Source of the DNA: Pelomonas sp. Root1217 | Lineage (GTDB): Bacteria > Pseudomonadota > Gammaproteobacteria > Burkholderiales > Burkholderiaceae_C | Direction: 5' to 3' | Assembly (NCBI RefSeq): GCF_001425705.1 | Contig: NZ_LMDC01000028.1 | Coordinates: 1,142,558-1,206,557 of the forward strand | Length of the DNA stretch: 64,000 bases | Shown: one piece after another, positions 32,967 through 42,044 of the stretch | Layout of the letters: each line of letters begins with the position of its first letter | How positions within the stretch are numbered: the first letter of the stretch is position 1 | The notes under the pieces: generated by a model | What the model saw: the letters and a program-made list of their open reading frames with translations, nothing else | Databases searched by the model: none | Told to the model about the DNA's origin: nothing | Program-made: the position numbers and the translations under genes

Positions 32967-34549
32967 GAGTTCGCTTCTAGCCGGAACACCGCCACCAGCG
33001 ACTTCAACCGCCGCGCCTGGTCACCCAGCGCAACGGCCGACGCGGCACCCTGCTCCACCAGCGCGGCGTTCTGCTGCGTCACCTGCTCCAGCGCCTGCAC
33101 GGCGCCGTCGACGGCGGCCACCTGGCTGGCCTGGCCGGGCATGGCGGTGGCGATGCCACCGAGGAAGTCGGTGAGCCGCTGCACGGCCGCGACCGTCTCC
33201 TGCATGGCGCCACCGGCCTGCAGCACCAGCGCCTGGCCGGCCTTGACCTCGTCGGCTGAAGACTCGACCAGCCGGCGGACGTCGCGCGCCGCGTCGGCCA
33301 CGCCCTTGGACAGCAGGCGCACCTCGCCCGCCACCACTGCAAAACCTCGGCCATGCTCGCCCGCGCCGGCCGCCTCGACGGCGGCGTTGAGCGCCAGGAT
33401 GTTGGTGCGAAAGGCGATGTTGTCGATGACGCCGACGATGCTGGCGATGCGCTCGGAGCTGCGGCCGATGGCGCTCATCAGCGCCTGAGCCTGGCCCATC
33501 GCCGTGTCGCCGGCCAGGGCGGCCTGCGTGGCGGCGTGCGTGACGGCGCCCGCACTGGCGGCCGAGTCGGCCAGGGCCTGCACGCCGACGGCGAGCTGGG
33601 CGGTGGCGGCGGCGGTGCGCTGCAGTTCGGCGGCGGCAAGCTCGGTGCGGTGGGAGAGGTCCGAGATGCCCGACGAAACCTCGCCGGCCGAGACGTCGAT
33701 CTGCTCCGCGGCATCCCGTGCCGAGGCCACCAGGCGATGCAGGCCGCCTTGCATGTCGCCGAGCGAGCGCAGCAGCTGGCCGATCTCGTCCTGGCCGCCT
33801 GGTGGAACAGCCTCGCGCAGATTGCCTTCGGCGACGCGCGAGGCGACGGCCACGGCCGCGCGCACCGGCCGCGTGAGGCTGCGCGCCACGCCGAAAGCCA
33901 CGGCCAGGCCGATGACCAGGCCCGCCACCACCACGCCCGCCTGCGCCCAGCGCCCCCAGCGCGCGGCGGCCGAGGCCTGCGCGCTGGCCGCCTCGCTGGC
34001 CTCGGCGGCTGCGGTGTCCAGCGCGTCGATGGCACGCAGCCATTGATCGAACAGCGGCTTCAGGCTGCTGACCACCAGCTCCTGGATGGCCGAGTCATGC
34101 TGGTAGTCGGCCCCCGCGTCGCCCGCCGCCCGCTGCAAGCGGCTGACGGAGCTGGCCAGCATCGGCGCCAGTTCGGTCTCGGTGCGACGCAGTTCGTCGG
34201 CGCGCTGTGCCATGGCCTCGGTCGGCTGGTTGAAGACCTCGTCGAACTGCGTCCGGTAGGCGGCCATCGCCTTGTCCAGGCTGCCCAGCTCGAACTTCAG
34301 GTCCTCCGGGTCGTCGACCATCGTCGCCAGCAAGGTGGCCAGGTAGGCGTCGGTCACGCGGTCATGCATGCGCCGCCCGGCCGCCGTCAGTCGCTGCGCC
34401 TCGGCCTGGGCCGACAGCAGCCGGGTCTCGACGGCCTGCGACTGGTACAGGCCGATGCCGGCGATGACCAGCATCAGCGCGAGCAGGCCACCCATGCCGA
34501 GCCAGATGCGGCCGACCAGGCTGGCAAACCAGCGATGCCATAGCCTCAT
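32963..34549 (-). CDS. Methyl-accepting chemotaxis protein
   Basis: A 528-residue chemoreceptor. TM1 is near residues 10-32 (GMGGLLALMLVIAGIGLY), followed by a periplasmic four-helix-type domain (about 33-195) and TM2 (VVVAGLVIGLAVAFGVA). A HAMP domain follows, then a signalling domain whose hairpin tip is IDNIAFRTNILALNAAVEAA. No C-terminal NWETF-type pentapeptide is seen. The start is uncertain: ATG 34549 (MRLWHRW) is preferred, ATG 34570 is possible, and neither has a good ribosome-binding site. The 5' side abuts the CACAGAGG repeat. Confidence 0.9.
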   Translation of the reverse strand: MRLWHRWFASLVGRIWLGMGGLLALMLVIAGIGLYQSQAVETRLLSAQAEAQRLTAAGRRMHDRVTDAYLATLLATMVDDPEDLKFELGSLDKAMAAYRTQFDEVFNQPTEAMAQRADELRRTETELAPMLASSVSRLQRAAGDAGADYQHDSAIQELVVSSLKPLFDQWLRAIDALDTAAAEASEAASAQASAAARWGRWAQAGVVVAGLVIGLAVAFGVARSLTRPVRAAVAVASRVAEGNLREAVPPGGQDEIGQLLRSLGDMQGGLHRLVASARDAAEQIDVSAGEVSSGISDLSHRTELAAAELQRTAAATAQLAVGVQALADSAASAGAVTHAATQAALAGDTAMGQAQALMSAIGRSSERIASIVGVIDNIAFRTNILALNAAVEAAGAGEHGRGFAVVAGEVRLLSKGVADAARDVRRLVESSADEVKAGQALVLQAGGAMQETVAAVQRLTDFLGGIATAMPGQASQVAAVDGAVQALEQVTQQNAALVEQGAASAVALGDQARRLKSLVAVFRLEANS

Positions 34550-34580
34550 CTCAGTTGTCCAAGGCGACATGCGCCAGGAG

Positions 34581-34652
34581 AACAGAGCCACAGAGCCACA
34601 GAGGGACCTTCATGCCGCTGCCTCTGTGCCTCTGTGCCTCTGTGGCTTTGTT
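34581..34652. repeat. CACAGAGG-family inverted repeat, copy 2
   Basis: Arms of 24 bp (34581-34604 and 34629-34652) pair with two mismatches and share the CACAGAGG/CCTCTGTG units of the element at 22401-22481; an extra unit lies next to the right arm. The right arm lies inside the RND gene, coding its last residues, and the left arm lies just upstream of the chemoreceptor gene. The hairpin may terminate the long leftward operon. Confidence 0.85.
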
Positions 34653-37054
34653 TGGTTTTCACTCAGGCGCTGCGGGGGCGTCGGCTTGAGCAGCCAATGC
34701 GCCAGCGCGGGAACCAACACCAGCGCCCCCACCATGTTCCACACGAACATGAACGCCAAAAGGATGCCCATGTCGGCCTGGAACTTGATCGGCGACAGCG
34801 CCCAGGTGCCGACCGCGAGTGCCAGCGTCACGCCGGTCAGCATCACGACGCGACCCGTGAACTGCAGCGCTTGCAGGTAGGCGGCCGACAGGCTTTCACC
34901 CGCGCGCAGCTTGGCCAGCATGACGCTGAGCACATAGAGCGCGTAGTCCACGCCGATGCCCACGCCCAGCGCAATGACGGGCAGTGTCGAGACCTTGACC
35001 CCCATCCCCAGGCCCACCATCAGTGCCTCGCAAAGAATGGACGTCAGCACCAGCGGCAGTACAGCCACGACGACGGCGCGCCAGGAGCGGAAGGTCACCC
35101 AGCACAGCACGACGACGGCGCCGTAGACCCACCACAGCATCTGGTTCATCGCCTGCTTGACGACGATGTTGGTGGCCGCTGCAATGCCGGCCGAGCCGGC
35201 CGCGAGCATGAAGCGCTCGTCCTTGGTCGAGTTCTTCGCTATGAAGTCCTCGACCGTCGCGACGACCGTGCTCAGCGTCTCGGCCTTGTGATCCTTCAGG
35301 TAGACGTAGAGCGACAGGAAGGAGCAGCCCTGGTTGAACAGCTCACGCGGCGCGCGGGTCTGCACGCCGCCCAGGGCGCTGTCGTTGGGGATCAGCTCGT
35401 ACCACTTCAGCTGGCCCTCGTTGTAGCCCACCATCGCGAGCTTGGAGAGCGCCGCCATGGAGTTGGTGGACTCGACGCCTGGCAACTGCTCCAGCTGCCA
35501 GGCGAGCTGGTCGACCTTGGCCAGCGTGCCGTAGCGGGTGCACTGGTCTTCCGGCGTGGAGACCATGACGACCAGGATGTCGCTCGAAGCGGCGTAATGC
35601 TGGGTGACGTAGTCGTTGTCGCGGTTGTAGCGCGAGTCGGCGCGCAGCTCGGGCGCGCCGGGGTCAAGGTCGCCGACGTGCAGCCGAGTACTGACGGCAT
35701 AGCCCGCGACCGCCAGCGCGGCCGACACGCCGAGGGCCACCAGCGCCGGGCCGCGCTGCGTGAAGCGGTCGAGCTGGCGCCACATCCACGAGTTGCCAGC
35801 CTTGGGGTTGAACTCGGGGTCGTCACGCAGGCTGCGCTTGGCTGCCGCCGCGCCCACGCCCACATAGGACAGCAGGATGGGCAGCAGCACGAGGTTGGTG
35901 AAGATCAGCACCGCCACGCCGATGCTGGCCACCAGCGCCAGGTCCTGGATGGCCTGGATCTTGATCAAGGCCAGCACCGCGAAGCCGACGGCGTCGCACA
36001 GCAGCGCCGTGAGGCCGGCGACGAACAGGCGCCGGAAGGTGTAGCGCGCGGCCACCACGCGATGCGTACCGCGGCCGACGTCCTGCATGATGCCGTTCAT
36101 CTTCTGCGCGCCATGGCTCATGCCGATGGCGAAGACGAGGAAGGGCACGAGCACCGAATACGGGTCCAGCGCATAGCCGAGCAAGGCCAGCAGGCCGAAC
36201 TGCCACACCACGGCGATGAGCGAGCAGGCGACCACGAGCGCCGTGCTGCGCACGCAGCGCGTGTAGGCCCACAGCACACCGGCGCAGATCACCAGCGCGA
36301 CCGCGAAGAACACCAGCACCTGCTGCAAGCCCTCGATGAGGTCGCCCATGACCTTGGCGAAGCCGGTCACATGCAGCGCGATGGCGTCGCTGTCGTACTT
36401 GGCGCGCAGCGCCTCGACCTGGCGGCCGAGTTCGCCGTAGTCCAGCGCCTGGCCGGTCTTGGGGTTCACGTCCAGCAGCGGCACGAAGACGATGCTGGAC
36501 TTGGCATCACCGGCGACGATCTGGCCGATCTCGCCGGAGCGCTCGACATTGGCGCGCACCTCGGCCAGCGCGGCGGGCGAGCCGTCGTAGCTGTCGCCCA
36601 TGACGGTGTTGCCGTCCAGCCCCTCCTCGGTCACGGCGACCCAGCGGGTGTTGGCCGTCCACAGCGACTTCATGAAGGGCCGGTCCACGCCCGGCATCAG
36701 GTAGATCTCGTCGCTGATCTTCTGCAGCGTGTCGAGGTAGTGCTTGTCGTAGATCGTGCCCTTGCGGGCCTCGACCACGATGCGCAGCGCATTGCCCTGG
36801 CCGCCCAGGTCGGCCTTGTGCGCCAGGTAGTTGGCGATGTAGGGGTGCGACGTCGGGATGGTCTTCTCGAAGCTGGCGTTGAGCGTCAGCTTGAAGGCCT
36901 GTTGGCCCAGCCACAACGTGGCCAGCAGGCACAGCAGCATGACCCACGGGCGGTGGTTGAACAGCAGCCGCTCGGCCCAGGAGCCGGATCGGGTGTCGAA
37001 GTCGTCGAGCTGGGTGATGACCGGTTGGGCGCCCAGCGTGTCGGTGGCGTGCAT
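34610..37054 (-). CDS. RND/MMPL-superfamily exporter
   Basis: An 814-residue inner-membrane transporter with two repeats of six helices and two large periplasmic domains. TM1 is near residues 37-55; LVPFLVFAIGMSHGAQKMNG and IALGVGIGVDYALYVLSVML are the duplicated proton-relay helices of hydrophobe exporters. It is the last gene of the sigma-54-linked leftward operon, 8 bp after the Ycf48-like gene. The RND + Ycf48-like + DUF1329 + DUF1302 set is a recurrent module linked to hydrophobic or aromatic substrates. The C-terminal tail (KPQRHRGTEAAA) is encoded by the CACAGAGG repeat and is unlikely to be ancestral. Confidence 0.88.
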   Translation of the reverse strand: MHATDTLGAQPVITQLDDFDTRSGSWAERLLFNHRPWVMLLCLLATLWLGQQAFKLTLNASFEKTIPTSHPYIANYLAHKADLGGQGNALRIVVEARKGTIYDKHYLDTLQKISDEIYLMPGVDRPFMKSLWTANTRWVAVTEEGLDGNTVMGDSYDGSPAALAEVRANVERSGEIGQIVAGDAKSSIVFVPLLDVNPKTGQALDYGELGRQVEALRAKYDSDAIALHVTGFAKVMGDLIEGLQQVLVFFAVALVICAGVLWAYTRCVRSTALVVACSLIAVVWQFGLLALLGYALDPYSVLVPFLVFAIGMSHGAQKMNGIMQDVGRGTHRVVAARYTFRRLFVAGLTALLCDAVGFAVLALIKIQAIQDLALVASIGVAVLIFTNLVLLPILLSYVGVGAAAAKRSLRDDPEFNPKAGNSWMWRQLDRFTQRGPALVALGVSAALAVAGYAVSTRLHVGDLDPGAPELRADSRYNRDNDYVTQHYAASSDILVVMVSTPEDQCTRYGTLAKVDQLAWQLEQLPGVESTNSMAALSKLAMVGYNEGQLKWYELIPNDSALGGVQTRAPRELFNQGCSFLSLYVYLKDHKAETLSTVVATVEDFIAKNSTKDERFMLAAGSAGIAAATNIVVKQAMNQMLWWVYGAVVVLCWVTFRSWRAVVVAVLPLVLTSILCEALMVGLGMGVKVSTLPVIALGVGIGVDYALYVLSVMLAKLRAGESLSAAYLQALQFTGRVVMLTGVTLALAVGTWALSPIKFQADMGILLAFMFVWNMVGALVLVPALAHWLLKPTPPQRLSENQTKPQRHRGTEAAA

Positions 37055-37062
37055 GGTGGAGT

Positions 37063-38091
37063 TCAGGGCTGTGCGTTGGCGCGGCGGGTGCCGCGCAGGC
37101 TGGCGATGACCCAGGCGCCATCGGGTGCGGCGGCCAGGCCGGCGGCCGGCAAGGGACCAGCGGGTGGCGGGCGGCGCGTGAAGCTGAGACCGTCGTCGGC
37201 GCTGACGAAGAGTTCGCCGGTCTGGGTCAGCAGCGTCAGTTCACCGCGCCGCTCAATACCGGCTTGCAGGCTGAGCGGCGTGCCGAGTTCGACCTTGGTC
37301 CAGCTGTTGCCGGCATCGGCCGAGCGGTAGACGCTGCCGCGCAGGCCATAGGCCAGCAGCGTGCCCTTGTCCGACACGAGCAGGCCGAAGAAGCTGCCCT
37401 TGTAGGGCGAGGCCAGGGCCGTGAACGTGGCGCCGCCGTCGCTGGAGCGCAGCAGCAGGCCTTGCTCGCCGGCGATCAGCCATTGGCCATCGACAACACG
37501 CACGCCGTAGAGATGCAGGCCGCGCGGGTTGGCGGCGCGCGTCGGCAGTGGCTGCCAACTGGTGCCGCCGTCACGGGTGACCATGGCCAGGCCATAGGCG
37601 CCGACGGCGATGGCCTGGCGCGCATCGATCACGTCGATGTCGAACCAGGGCTTGTCGGCGCCCTCCTCCACCAAGCGCTGGGCAGCGCGGCGACCAGCGT
37701 CATCGGTGGCCGCAGAGAGCAGGGCTTGCGCGGCCTGCAGGCCCTCCATCTGCCTGACCCAGGTCTTGCCGCCGTCGCTCGTCTTCAGGATGACGCCCAG
37801 GTGGCCGGCGGCCCAGCCGGTCTGCGCGTCGACGAAGCGCAGAGCCGTCAGGCCCGCACGCACCGGCACCTGCGCCTGCTGCCAGGCCTTGCCGCCGTCG
37901 TCGGACCACAGCACCGTGCCGCGCTCGCCCACCGCTACCAGCCGATCCCCGGCGCGGGTGACCGCGAGGGTCGCCGCGCCGAGGGCCTTGGGGCTGATGA
38001 GCGCGGACTCGGCCAGCGCGGCCGGCGCGGGCGTGGCAGCCCGGGCGGCGGCCACGCAGGCCAGCGTCAAAGCCGCCAGCCAGCGCATCAA
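37063..38091 (-). CDS. Ycf48/BNR-repeat beta-propeller protein
   Basis: A 342-residue exported protein with a signal peptide (MMRWLAALTLACVAAARA) and about six BNR/Asp-box motifs (SDDGGKAW, SDGGKTW, RDGGTSW, SSDGGATF, SADAGNSW, SADDGLSF), giving a beta-propeller related to the photosystem-II assembly factor Ycf48. In non-photosynthetic bacteria this family sits beside RND and DUF1302/1329 genes; its role is unknown, possibly a periplasmic assembly or adaptor factor for the exporter. It overlaps the DUF1329 gene by 4 bp. Confidence 0.85.
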   Translation of the reverse strand: MMRWLAALTLACVAAARAATPAPAALAESALISPKALGAATLAVTRAGDRLVAVGERGTVLWSDDGGKAWQQAQVPVRAGLTALRFVDAQTGWAAGHLGVILKTSDGGKTWVRQMEGLQAAQALLSAATDDAGRRAAQRLVEEGADKPWFDIDVIDARQAIAVGAYGLAMVTRDGGTSWQPLPTRAANPRGLHLYGVRVVDGQWLIAGEQGLLLRSSDGGATFTALASPYKGSFFGLLVSDKGTLLAYGLRGSVYRSADAGNSWTKVELGTPLSLQAGIERRGELTLLTQTGELFVSADDGLSFTRRPPPAGPLPAAGLAAAPDGAWVIASLRGTRRANAQP

Positions 38092-39446
38092 CGCGCTCCT
38101 TCGTTCGCGAGCTCTTCAGGGCTGAAGAAGTTGCGCGGCAGCGGTGCGACGACCTTGTACTGGCTGGCCAGCTCGTTGCTGGCCATGTTCAGGTAGTAGG
38201 CGCCGGTCTGCAGGTCGTAGCCGCCCCAGAACATGCTGCCGATGACGGCCGGGATGTCCGGCGCCAGCAGGGTCAGCGTGTAGTTGGTGCGCCAGAGTTC
38301 GCCCTTGGCGTCCCAGCCGTCGAACAGGATGATCTGCCAGCTGTCCTCGTCGATGTAGTACTTGCGCTTGGGCACGACGTGGCGCTTGCCCTCGGCCAGC
38401 GTGGCTTCGACTTCCCACACGCGATGCAGCTCCCAGCGCACGACGCTGGGGTTCAGCGTGTTGGGCGTGACGAGGTCGGCCACCTTGGCCGATGCCGCGC
38501 GGTTGTTGTTGTAGGGGATGAAGAGCTCGCGTTTGCCGACCAGCTTGAGGTTGTGCTTGTCGCTGGGGCCGAACAGCATGAAGGCTTCGTCGAACAGGCC
38601 GATGCCCGAGGTCACCGAGTCGGGCGTGTCGTAGGCCACCGACGGCGCCTTGCGCACGCGGCGCTGGCCCACCAGGTATTGCCACAGACCGCGCGGGTTG
38701 CCGGCGTTGAGGTTGTCGTGCGCCAGGATGGCCTCGCCTGCCTTGGAGCCGGGCTCGCTGACGACGAACTTGCCGAGACCCGAATAGCCGTCGAACTTCT
38801 CCAGGCTGCCCTCGGGGTCGTAGAACTGCCTGCGAAAACTCTGCGTGCCACCCGAGGCCATCGCGCGCTTGCCGTCGGCCGTGACGACCCAGACCCGCAC
38901 CGGCGCCTGTGCATAGGTGCCGACCCAGGCGAGGCGGTGGTTCTGGAACACCTCGTAGCCGTCCTTGGGGATGGGGAACGGCGTGCCGCCATAGGCGCCT
39001 TCGGTGCCCTGGCCGTTGTCGACGAGCTTGGCGCGCGTGGCGTTCTTGAAGGTGTTGTCGTAGACCCATTGCGGCGCGGCGGCCGTGCGGTGGGTCGGGT
39101 AGACGTCGATGCGGAAGTCGGGGTACTTCTTCATCAGCGCCTTGACGCCGTCACTGAGCTTGGCGTCGTACTGCGCCATGTTCTTGGCGTTGATGCTGTA
39201 CAGCGGCTTCTCGGCGGCGAAGGGGTCCGGCCGGGCATCGCCAGGCTTGAAGCCGGCGGGCGCCTTGGTCAGGCCACCGTCCCACGCGGGGATCGTGCCG
39301 TCCTTGTTGGCGGCGCGCTCGGCGCCCAGCGGGGTCAGTGTGGTCTTGAGCTTGGCGGCTTCGTCGGCCGACACGGCGGCGAGGGCCGGGCCAGCGAGCA
39401 GCAGGGCGGTGGCCAGCAGCGTGGCCTTGAGATGGGTGCGGTTCAT
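38088..39446 (-). CDS. DUF1329 periplasmic/outer-membrane-associated protein
   Basis: A 452-residue protein with a signal peptide (MNRTHLKATLLATALLLAGP). The DUF1329 family is related in fold to lipoprotein-sorting (LolA/LolB-like) proteins. Typical segments are GTIPAWDGGLTKAPAGFK, ELFIPYNNNRAAS and RKYYIDEDSWQIILFDGWD. The start is ATG 39446; the larger open frame to 40637 is a shadow over the DUF1302 gene. It is paired with DUF1302 (20 bp upstream), as usual. It may shuttle a hydrophobic compound between membranes (inference). Confidence 0.9.
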   Translation of the reverse strand: MNRTHLKATLLATALLLAGPALAAVSADEAAKLKTTLTPLGAERAANKDGTIPAWDGGLTKAPAGFKPGDARPDPFAAEKPLYSINAKNMAQYDAKLSDGVKALMKKYPDFRIDVYPTHRTAAAPQWVYDNTFKNATRAKLVDNGQGTEGAYGGTPFPIPKDGYEVFQNHRLAWVGTYAQAPVRVWVVTADGKRAMASGGTQSFRRQFYDPEGSLEKFDGYSGLGKFVVSEPGSKAGEAILAHDNLNAGNPRGLWQYLVGQRRVRKAPSVAYDTPDSVTSGIGLFDEAFMLFGPSDKHNLKLVGKRELFIPYNNNRAASAKVADLVTPNTLNPSVVRWELHRVWEVEATLAEGKRHVVPKRKYYIDEDSWQIILFDGWDAKGELWRTNYTLTLLAPDIPAVIGSMFWGGYDLQTGAYYLNMASNELASQYKVVAPLPRNFFSPEELANEGAR

Positions 39447-39466
39447 GTGACGTGCTCCGTGGGGCT

Positions 39467-41200
39467 TCAGAAGGTGCGCGAGACGGTGAAGCTGACGTTG
39501 GCGCGGTCGCGCAGCGACTGGCCAAACGTGAGCTGGCGCGGCGAGCCGCTGCCGGCCACAAGGGTCTCGGTGAAGGTCTTGGCGGTGCCGAAGAAGTCGC
39601 TGTAGATCAGCGCAAAGGTCCAGGCGTTCTGGTACTTGCCCTTCAGGCCGATGCTGTAGTCGCCCGCGCTGGAGGCGCCGCCCGCGAAGTTGGCGATGGC
39701 GGACGAGCGGCCGCCAAAGTTGACCCCCAGGCCGATGGGCACAGAGAGGTCCAGCCCCGCGAGCACCTGGAAGTACTGCGGCTCGAACAGCATGCGCAAG
39801 GCGAACGCGCCCTTGGTGCTGTTCGGGTCCAGGCCGCCGATCCCCATGCTGGCGCCTGTCGGCGTCGCGAAGATGTCCTTGCTGATACTGAGCCGGTGGT
39901 TGTAGGCCAGCTCCGCCACCAGGGAGCCGCCCTGCCACAGCGCGCCGGGTTGCAGCACATAGATGCCCGAGGCCTGCAGATGGGCCGTGCGGCCGACGGC
40001 GAAGCAGGGCTTGTCGCTGCCGCCGCAGGCCAGCACGGGCCCCAGGCCCAGCACGGCGGGGTCGCTGTTCAGCGGCGCGTTCCAGCGCACCGAGCCTTCG
40101 ACGGCCCAGTTCAGCTGGCCGATCGACGAGGTGACGCTGGCGCCCACCGCCTTGATGTCGTCGCCATAGGCCAGGTGCACATTGCCGTTGACGAAGTCGA
40201 ACACCGGCACGGCGGGCGTCTTGTCGTGGTACTGGGCGGCGTAGAGGCCGAACTCGTAGTCGCTGCCCGTCGGGCTCAGGCGCAGCTGCACGCCACCCTG
40301 CCCCGAGTTGCGTGGCCGCAGGTCCTTGCTCTTGTCGTAGCTCAGCAGGATCGGAGCGCCCTGCGGGGTCTGGCCGAAGTTGACGGTGCCGGTGCCGACG
40401 TAGTCCTGGTTGGAGAAGAAGCTGCCGACGCCCGGGATCTTGCTGGGCCGCCACTTGAGCTGGTAATAGGCGCCCAGCGAAATGCCTTCGGCGATCTGCA
40501 GCGAGGCCGACACCTGCTCGACCGGCAGTAGCACTTCCTTGAACTGCCAGCCGGGCACGGAGACGACCTTGGCAACGTCGACCGGCCCTTGCGCGTTGGC
40601 GATGCCGTTCTGGCCGAAGAACAGGCTCTCGCCCCACTGCAGCGTGTGGCGGCCGATGCGCACGGTGCTCTTCATGCCGCCGACCTCGCCCTTCACGTAG
40701 ACGAAGGCGTCTAGGAACTCGCCGCTCTGGCCATGCTGGCGGCGGGTGTCGGGCAGGAACTCGTTGGGGGCCTGGCCGCCGAAGGTGTTGGACGTCGGGA
40801 TCACCGGGCCCAGTGCATTGCCGCCGGCATACAGCGCGGTGCCGGCATAGCTGTTCTTGCGCAGATAGACCGAGTCGCGCCAGGCGTTGCCGCTCACCCG
40901 CGCGCCCCAGCCGGGGCCGGCCAGGTCGATCTCGGCCAGCAGGTCGAAGCGGTTGGAGATCTGGCCGCGCTTGAAGTTGTGGTCGCCGTCGTCCTCGTTG
41001 ACGGTGCCGGGGTCCTTGGCCACGTCGAGCCGCGTCAGCGCGTCGGACGGGCTCTTCGTCCGCACGGCGGTGCTGTATTTGGGCGTCAGGTCCAGGCGCA
41101 GCTTGTAGTCGCTGCTGGGCAGCTCGATGTCGAAAGCGTGGGCGGCCGGCAGGGCGAAGGCTGCCGCCACCGCCAGCGCAAGGCGGGTGGGTCTTGTCAT
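39467..41200 (-). CDS. DUF1302 outer-membrane beta-barrel protein
   Basis: A 577-residue protein with a signal peptide (MTRPTRLALAVAAAFALPAA) and a long run of amphipathic strands ending in RDRANVSFTVSRTF, with the terminal Phe of outer-membrane barrels. This matches the DUF1302 family, a suspected outer-membrane channel for hydrophobic or aromatic compounds. It follows the coniferyl-alcohol dehydrogenase gene by 48 bp, so uptake or efflux of lignin-derived monomers is the contextual guess. Confidence 0.88.
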   Translation of the reverse strand: MTRPTRLALAVAAAFALPAAHAFDIELPSSDYKLRLDLTPKYSTAVRTKSPSDALTRLDVAKDPGTVNEDDGDHNFKRGQISNRFDLLAEIDLAGPGWGARVSGNAWRDSVYLRKNSYAGTALYAGGNALGPVIPTSNTFGGQAPNEFLPDTRRQHGQSGEFLDAFVYVKGEVGGMKSTVRIGRHTLQWGESLFFGQNGIANAQGPVDVAKVVSVPGWQFKEVLLPVEQVSASLQIAEGISLGAYYQLKWRPSKIPGVGSFFSNQDYVGTGTVNFGQTPQGAPILLSYDKSKDLRPRNSGQGGVQLRLSPTGSDYEFGLYAAQYHDKTPAVPVFDFVNGNVHLAYGDDIKAVGASVTSSIGQLNWAVEGSVRWNAPLNSDPAVLGLGPVLACGGSDKPCFAVGRTAHLQASGIYVLQPGALWQGGSLVAELAYNHRLSISKDIFATPTGASMGIGGLDPNSTKGAFALRMLFEPQYFQVLAGLDLSVPIGLGVNFGGRSSAIANFAGGASSAGDYSIGLKGKYQNAWTFALIYSDFFGTAKTFTETLVAGSGSPRQLTFGQSLRDRANVSFTVSRTF

Positions 41201-41248
41201 GTTGTCTCCTCGGGTTGTGGGTGCGGGCTCGGCGGCCCGCTTCGGAAC

Positions 41249-42016
41249 TCAGTAGTACGTCGAGGCCAGCCCGCCGTCGACCGGCAGGTTGATGCCGCTG
41301 ACCCAGCGCGACTCATCCGCGCACAGGAAGGCGACGACTGGCGCGACCTCGTCGGCCAGCGCGGGGCGCTTCATGCGGTGGGAGTCCTTCTGCACGCGCT
41401 CCTCGCCGAGCATCTGCACGAAGTCGCCCAGGATGGGCGTCAGCACGGGGCCGGGCGCGACGCAGTTCATGCGCACGCCGTTGTTGAGGAACCATTTCTG
41501 CGACTGCGTCAGGGTCCAGACGATCAGCGCCTCCTTGAAGTACTGGTAGCAGGTCTCCTGCGCCACCGGCTTCTTCGCGAGGAAGGCCAGGCCGGCCTCG
41601 AAGGTGGGCGTCTCGGCCAGAGCCTTGTGTAGGTCCAGCCGCGCCGGCCATTCGGCGCCCAGGATGGAGGCGATGTTGACGATGGCGCCGCCCTGGGGGA
41701 GCCGCTCGATGGCGCGCGTGCAGAGGTGGCGGAGGCCCAGGTAGTTGACGCGGGCCACCAGGTCCACCGGCGCCGTGCCGGGCACGCCGGCGATGTTGCA
41801 CAGCGCATCGAAGCGTTCGGGCAGCTGCTTGAAGGCGGCGTCGACGGCGGCCTGCTCGGACAGGTCGGCCTTGATGAAGCCGTCCAGCGTCAGCAGCGGC
41901 TCGTTGCGGTCCACGCCGATGACGCGGGCGCCCTTGAGGCGCAGGAAGCGCGCCGTCTCGGCGCCGATACCGGAGCTGGCGCCGGTGATGACGATGGTCT
42001 TGCCTTGGAAGTTCAT
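41249..42016 (-). CDS. calA: Coniferyl-alcohol dehydrogenase (SDR)
   Basis: A 255-residue SDR, the same length as CalA of Pseudomonas sp. HR199. The cofactor motif TGASSGIG is at residues 11-18. The serine lies in IVNIASILG and the catalytic pair in CYQYFKEAL (Tyr-x3-Lys), separated by a long insert as in CalA and 3-alpha-hydroxysteroid dehydrogenases. The predicted reaction is coniferyl alcohol to coniferyl aldehyde. It lies 28 bp after the aldehyde dehydrogenase gene in the sigma-54-linked operon; the feruloyl-CoA operon lies on the other side of the regulator. Confidence 0.85.
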   Translation of the reverse strand: MNFQGKTIVITGASSGIGAETARFLRLKGARVIGVDRNEPLLTLDGFIKADLSEQAAVDAAFKQLPERFDALCNIAGVPGTAPVDLVARVNYLGLRHLCTRAIERLPQGGAIVNIASILGAEWPARLDLHKALAETPTFEAGLAFLAKKPVAQETCYQYFKEALIVWTLTQSQKWFLNNGVRMNCVAPGPVLTPILGDFVQMLGEERVQKDSHRMKRPALADEVAPVVAFLCADESRWVSGINLPVDGGLASTYY

Positions 42017-42044
42017 GCTTGTCTCCTGATGGTTTGTTGTGGGT

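Noticed and set aside
34637..37330. Approximately 898-codon plus-strand frame opposite the RND gene
   Set aside because: His/Gln/Arg-rich shadow of the RND coding strand with no domain resemblance; the minus-strand protein has clear transmembrane and RND motifs.
39447..40637. Long N-terminal extension of the DUF1329 frame
   Set aside because: It overlaps the DUF1302 gene out of frame, while a clear signal peptide starts at 39446.
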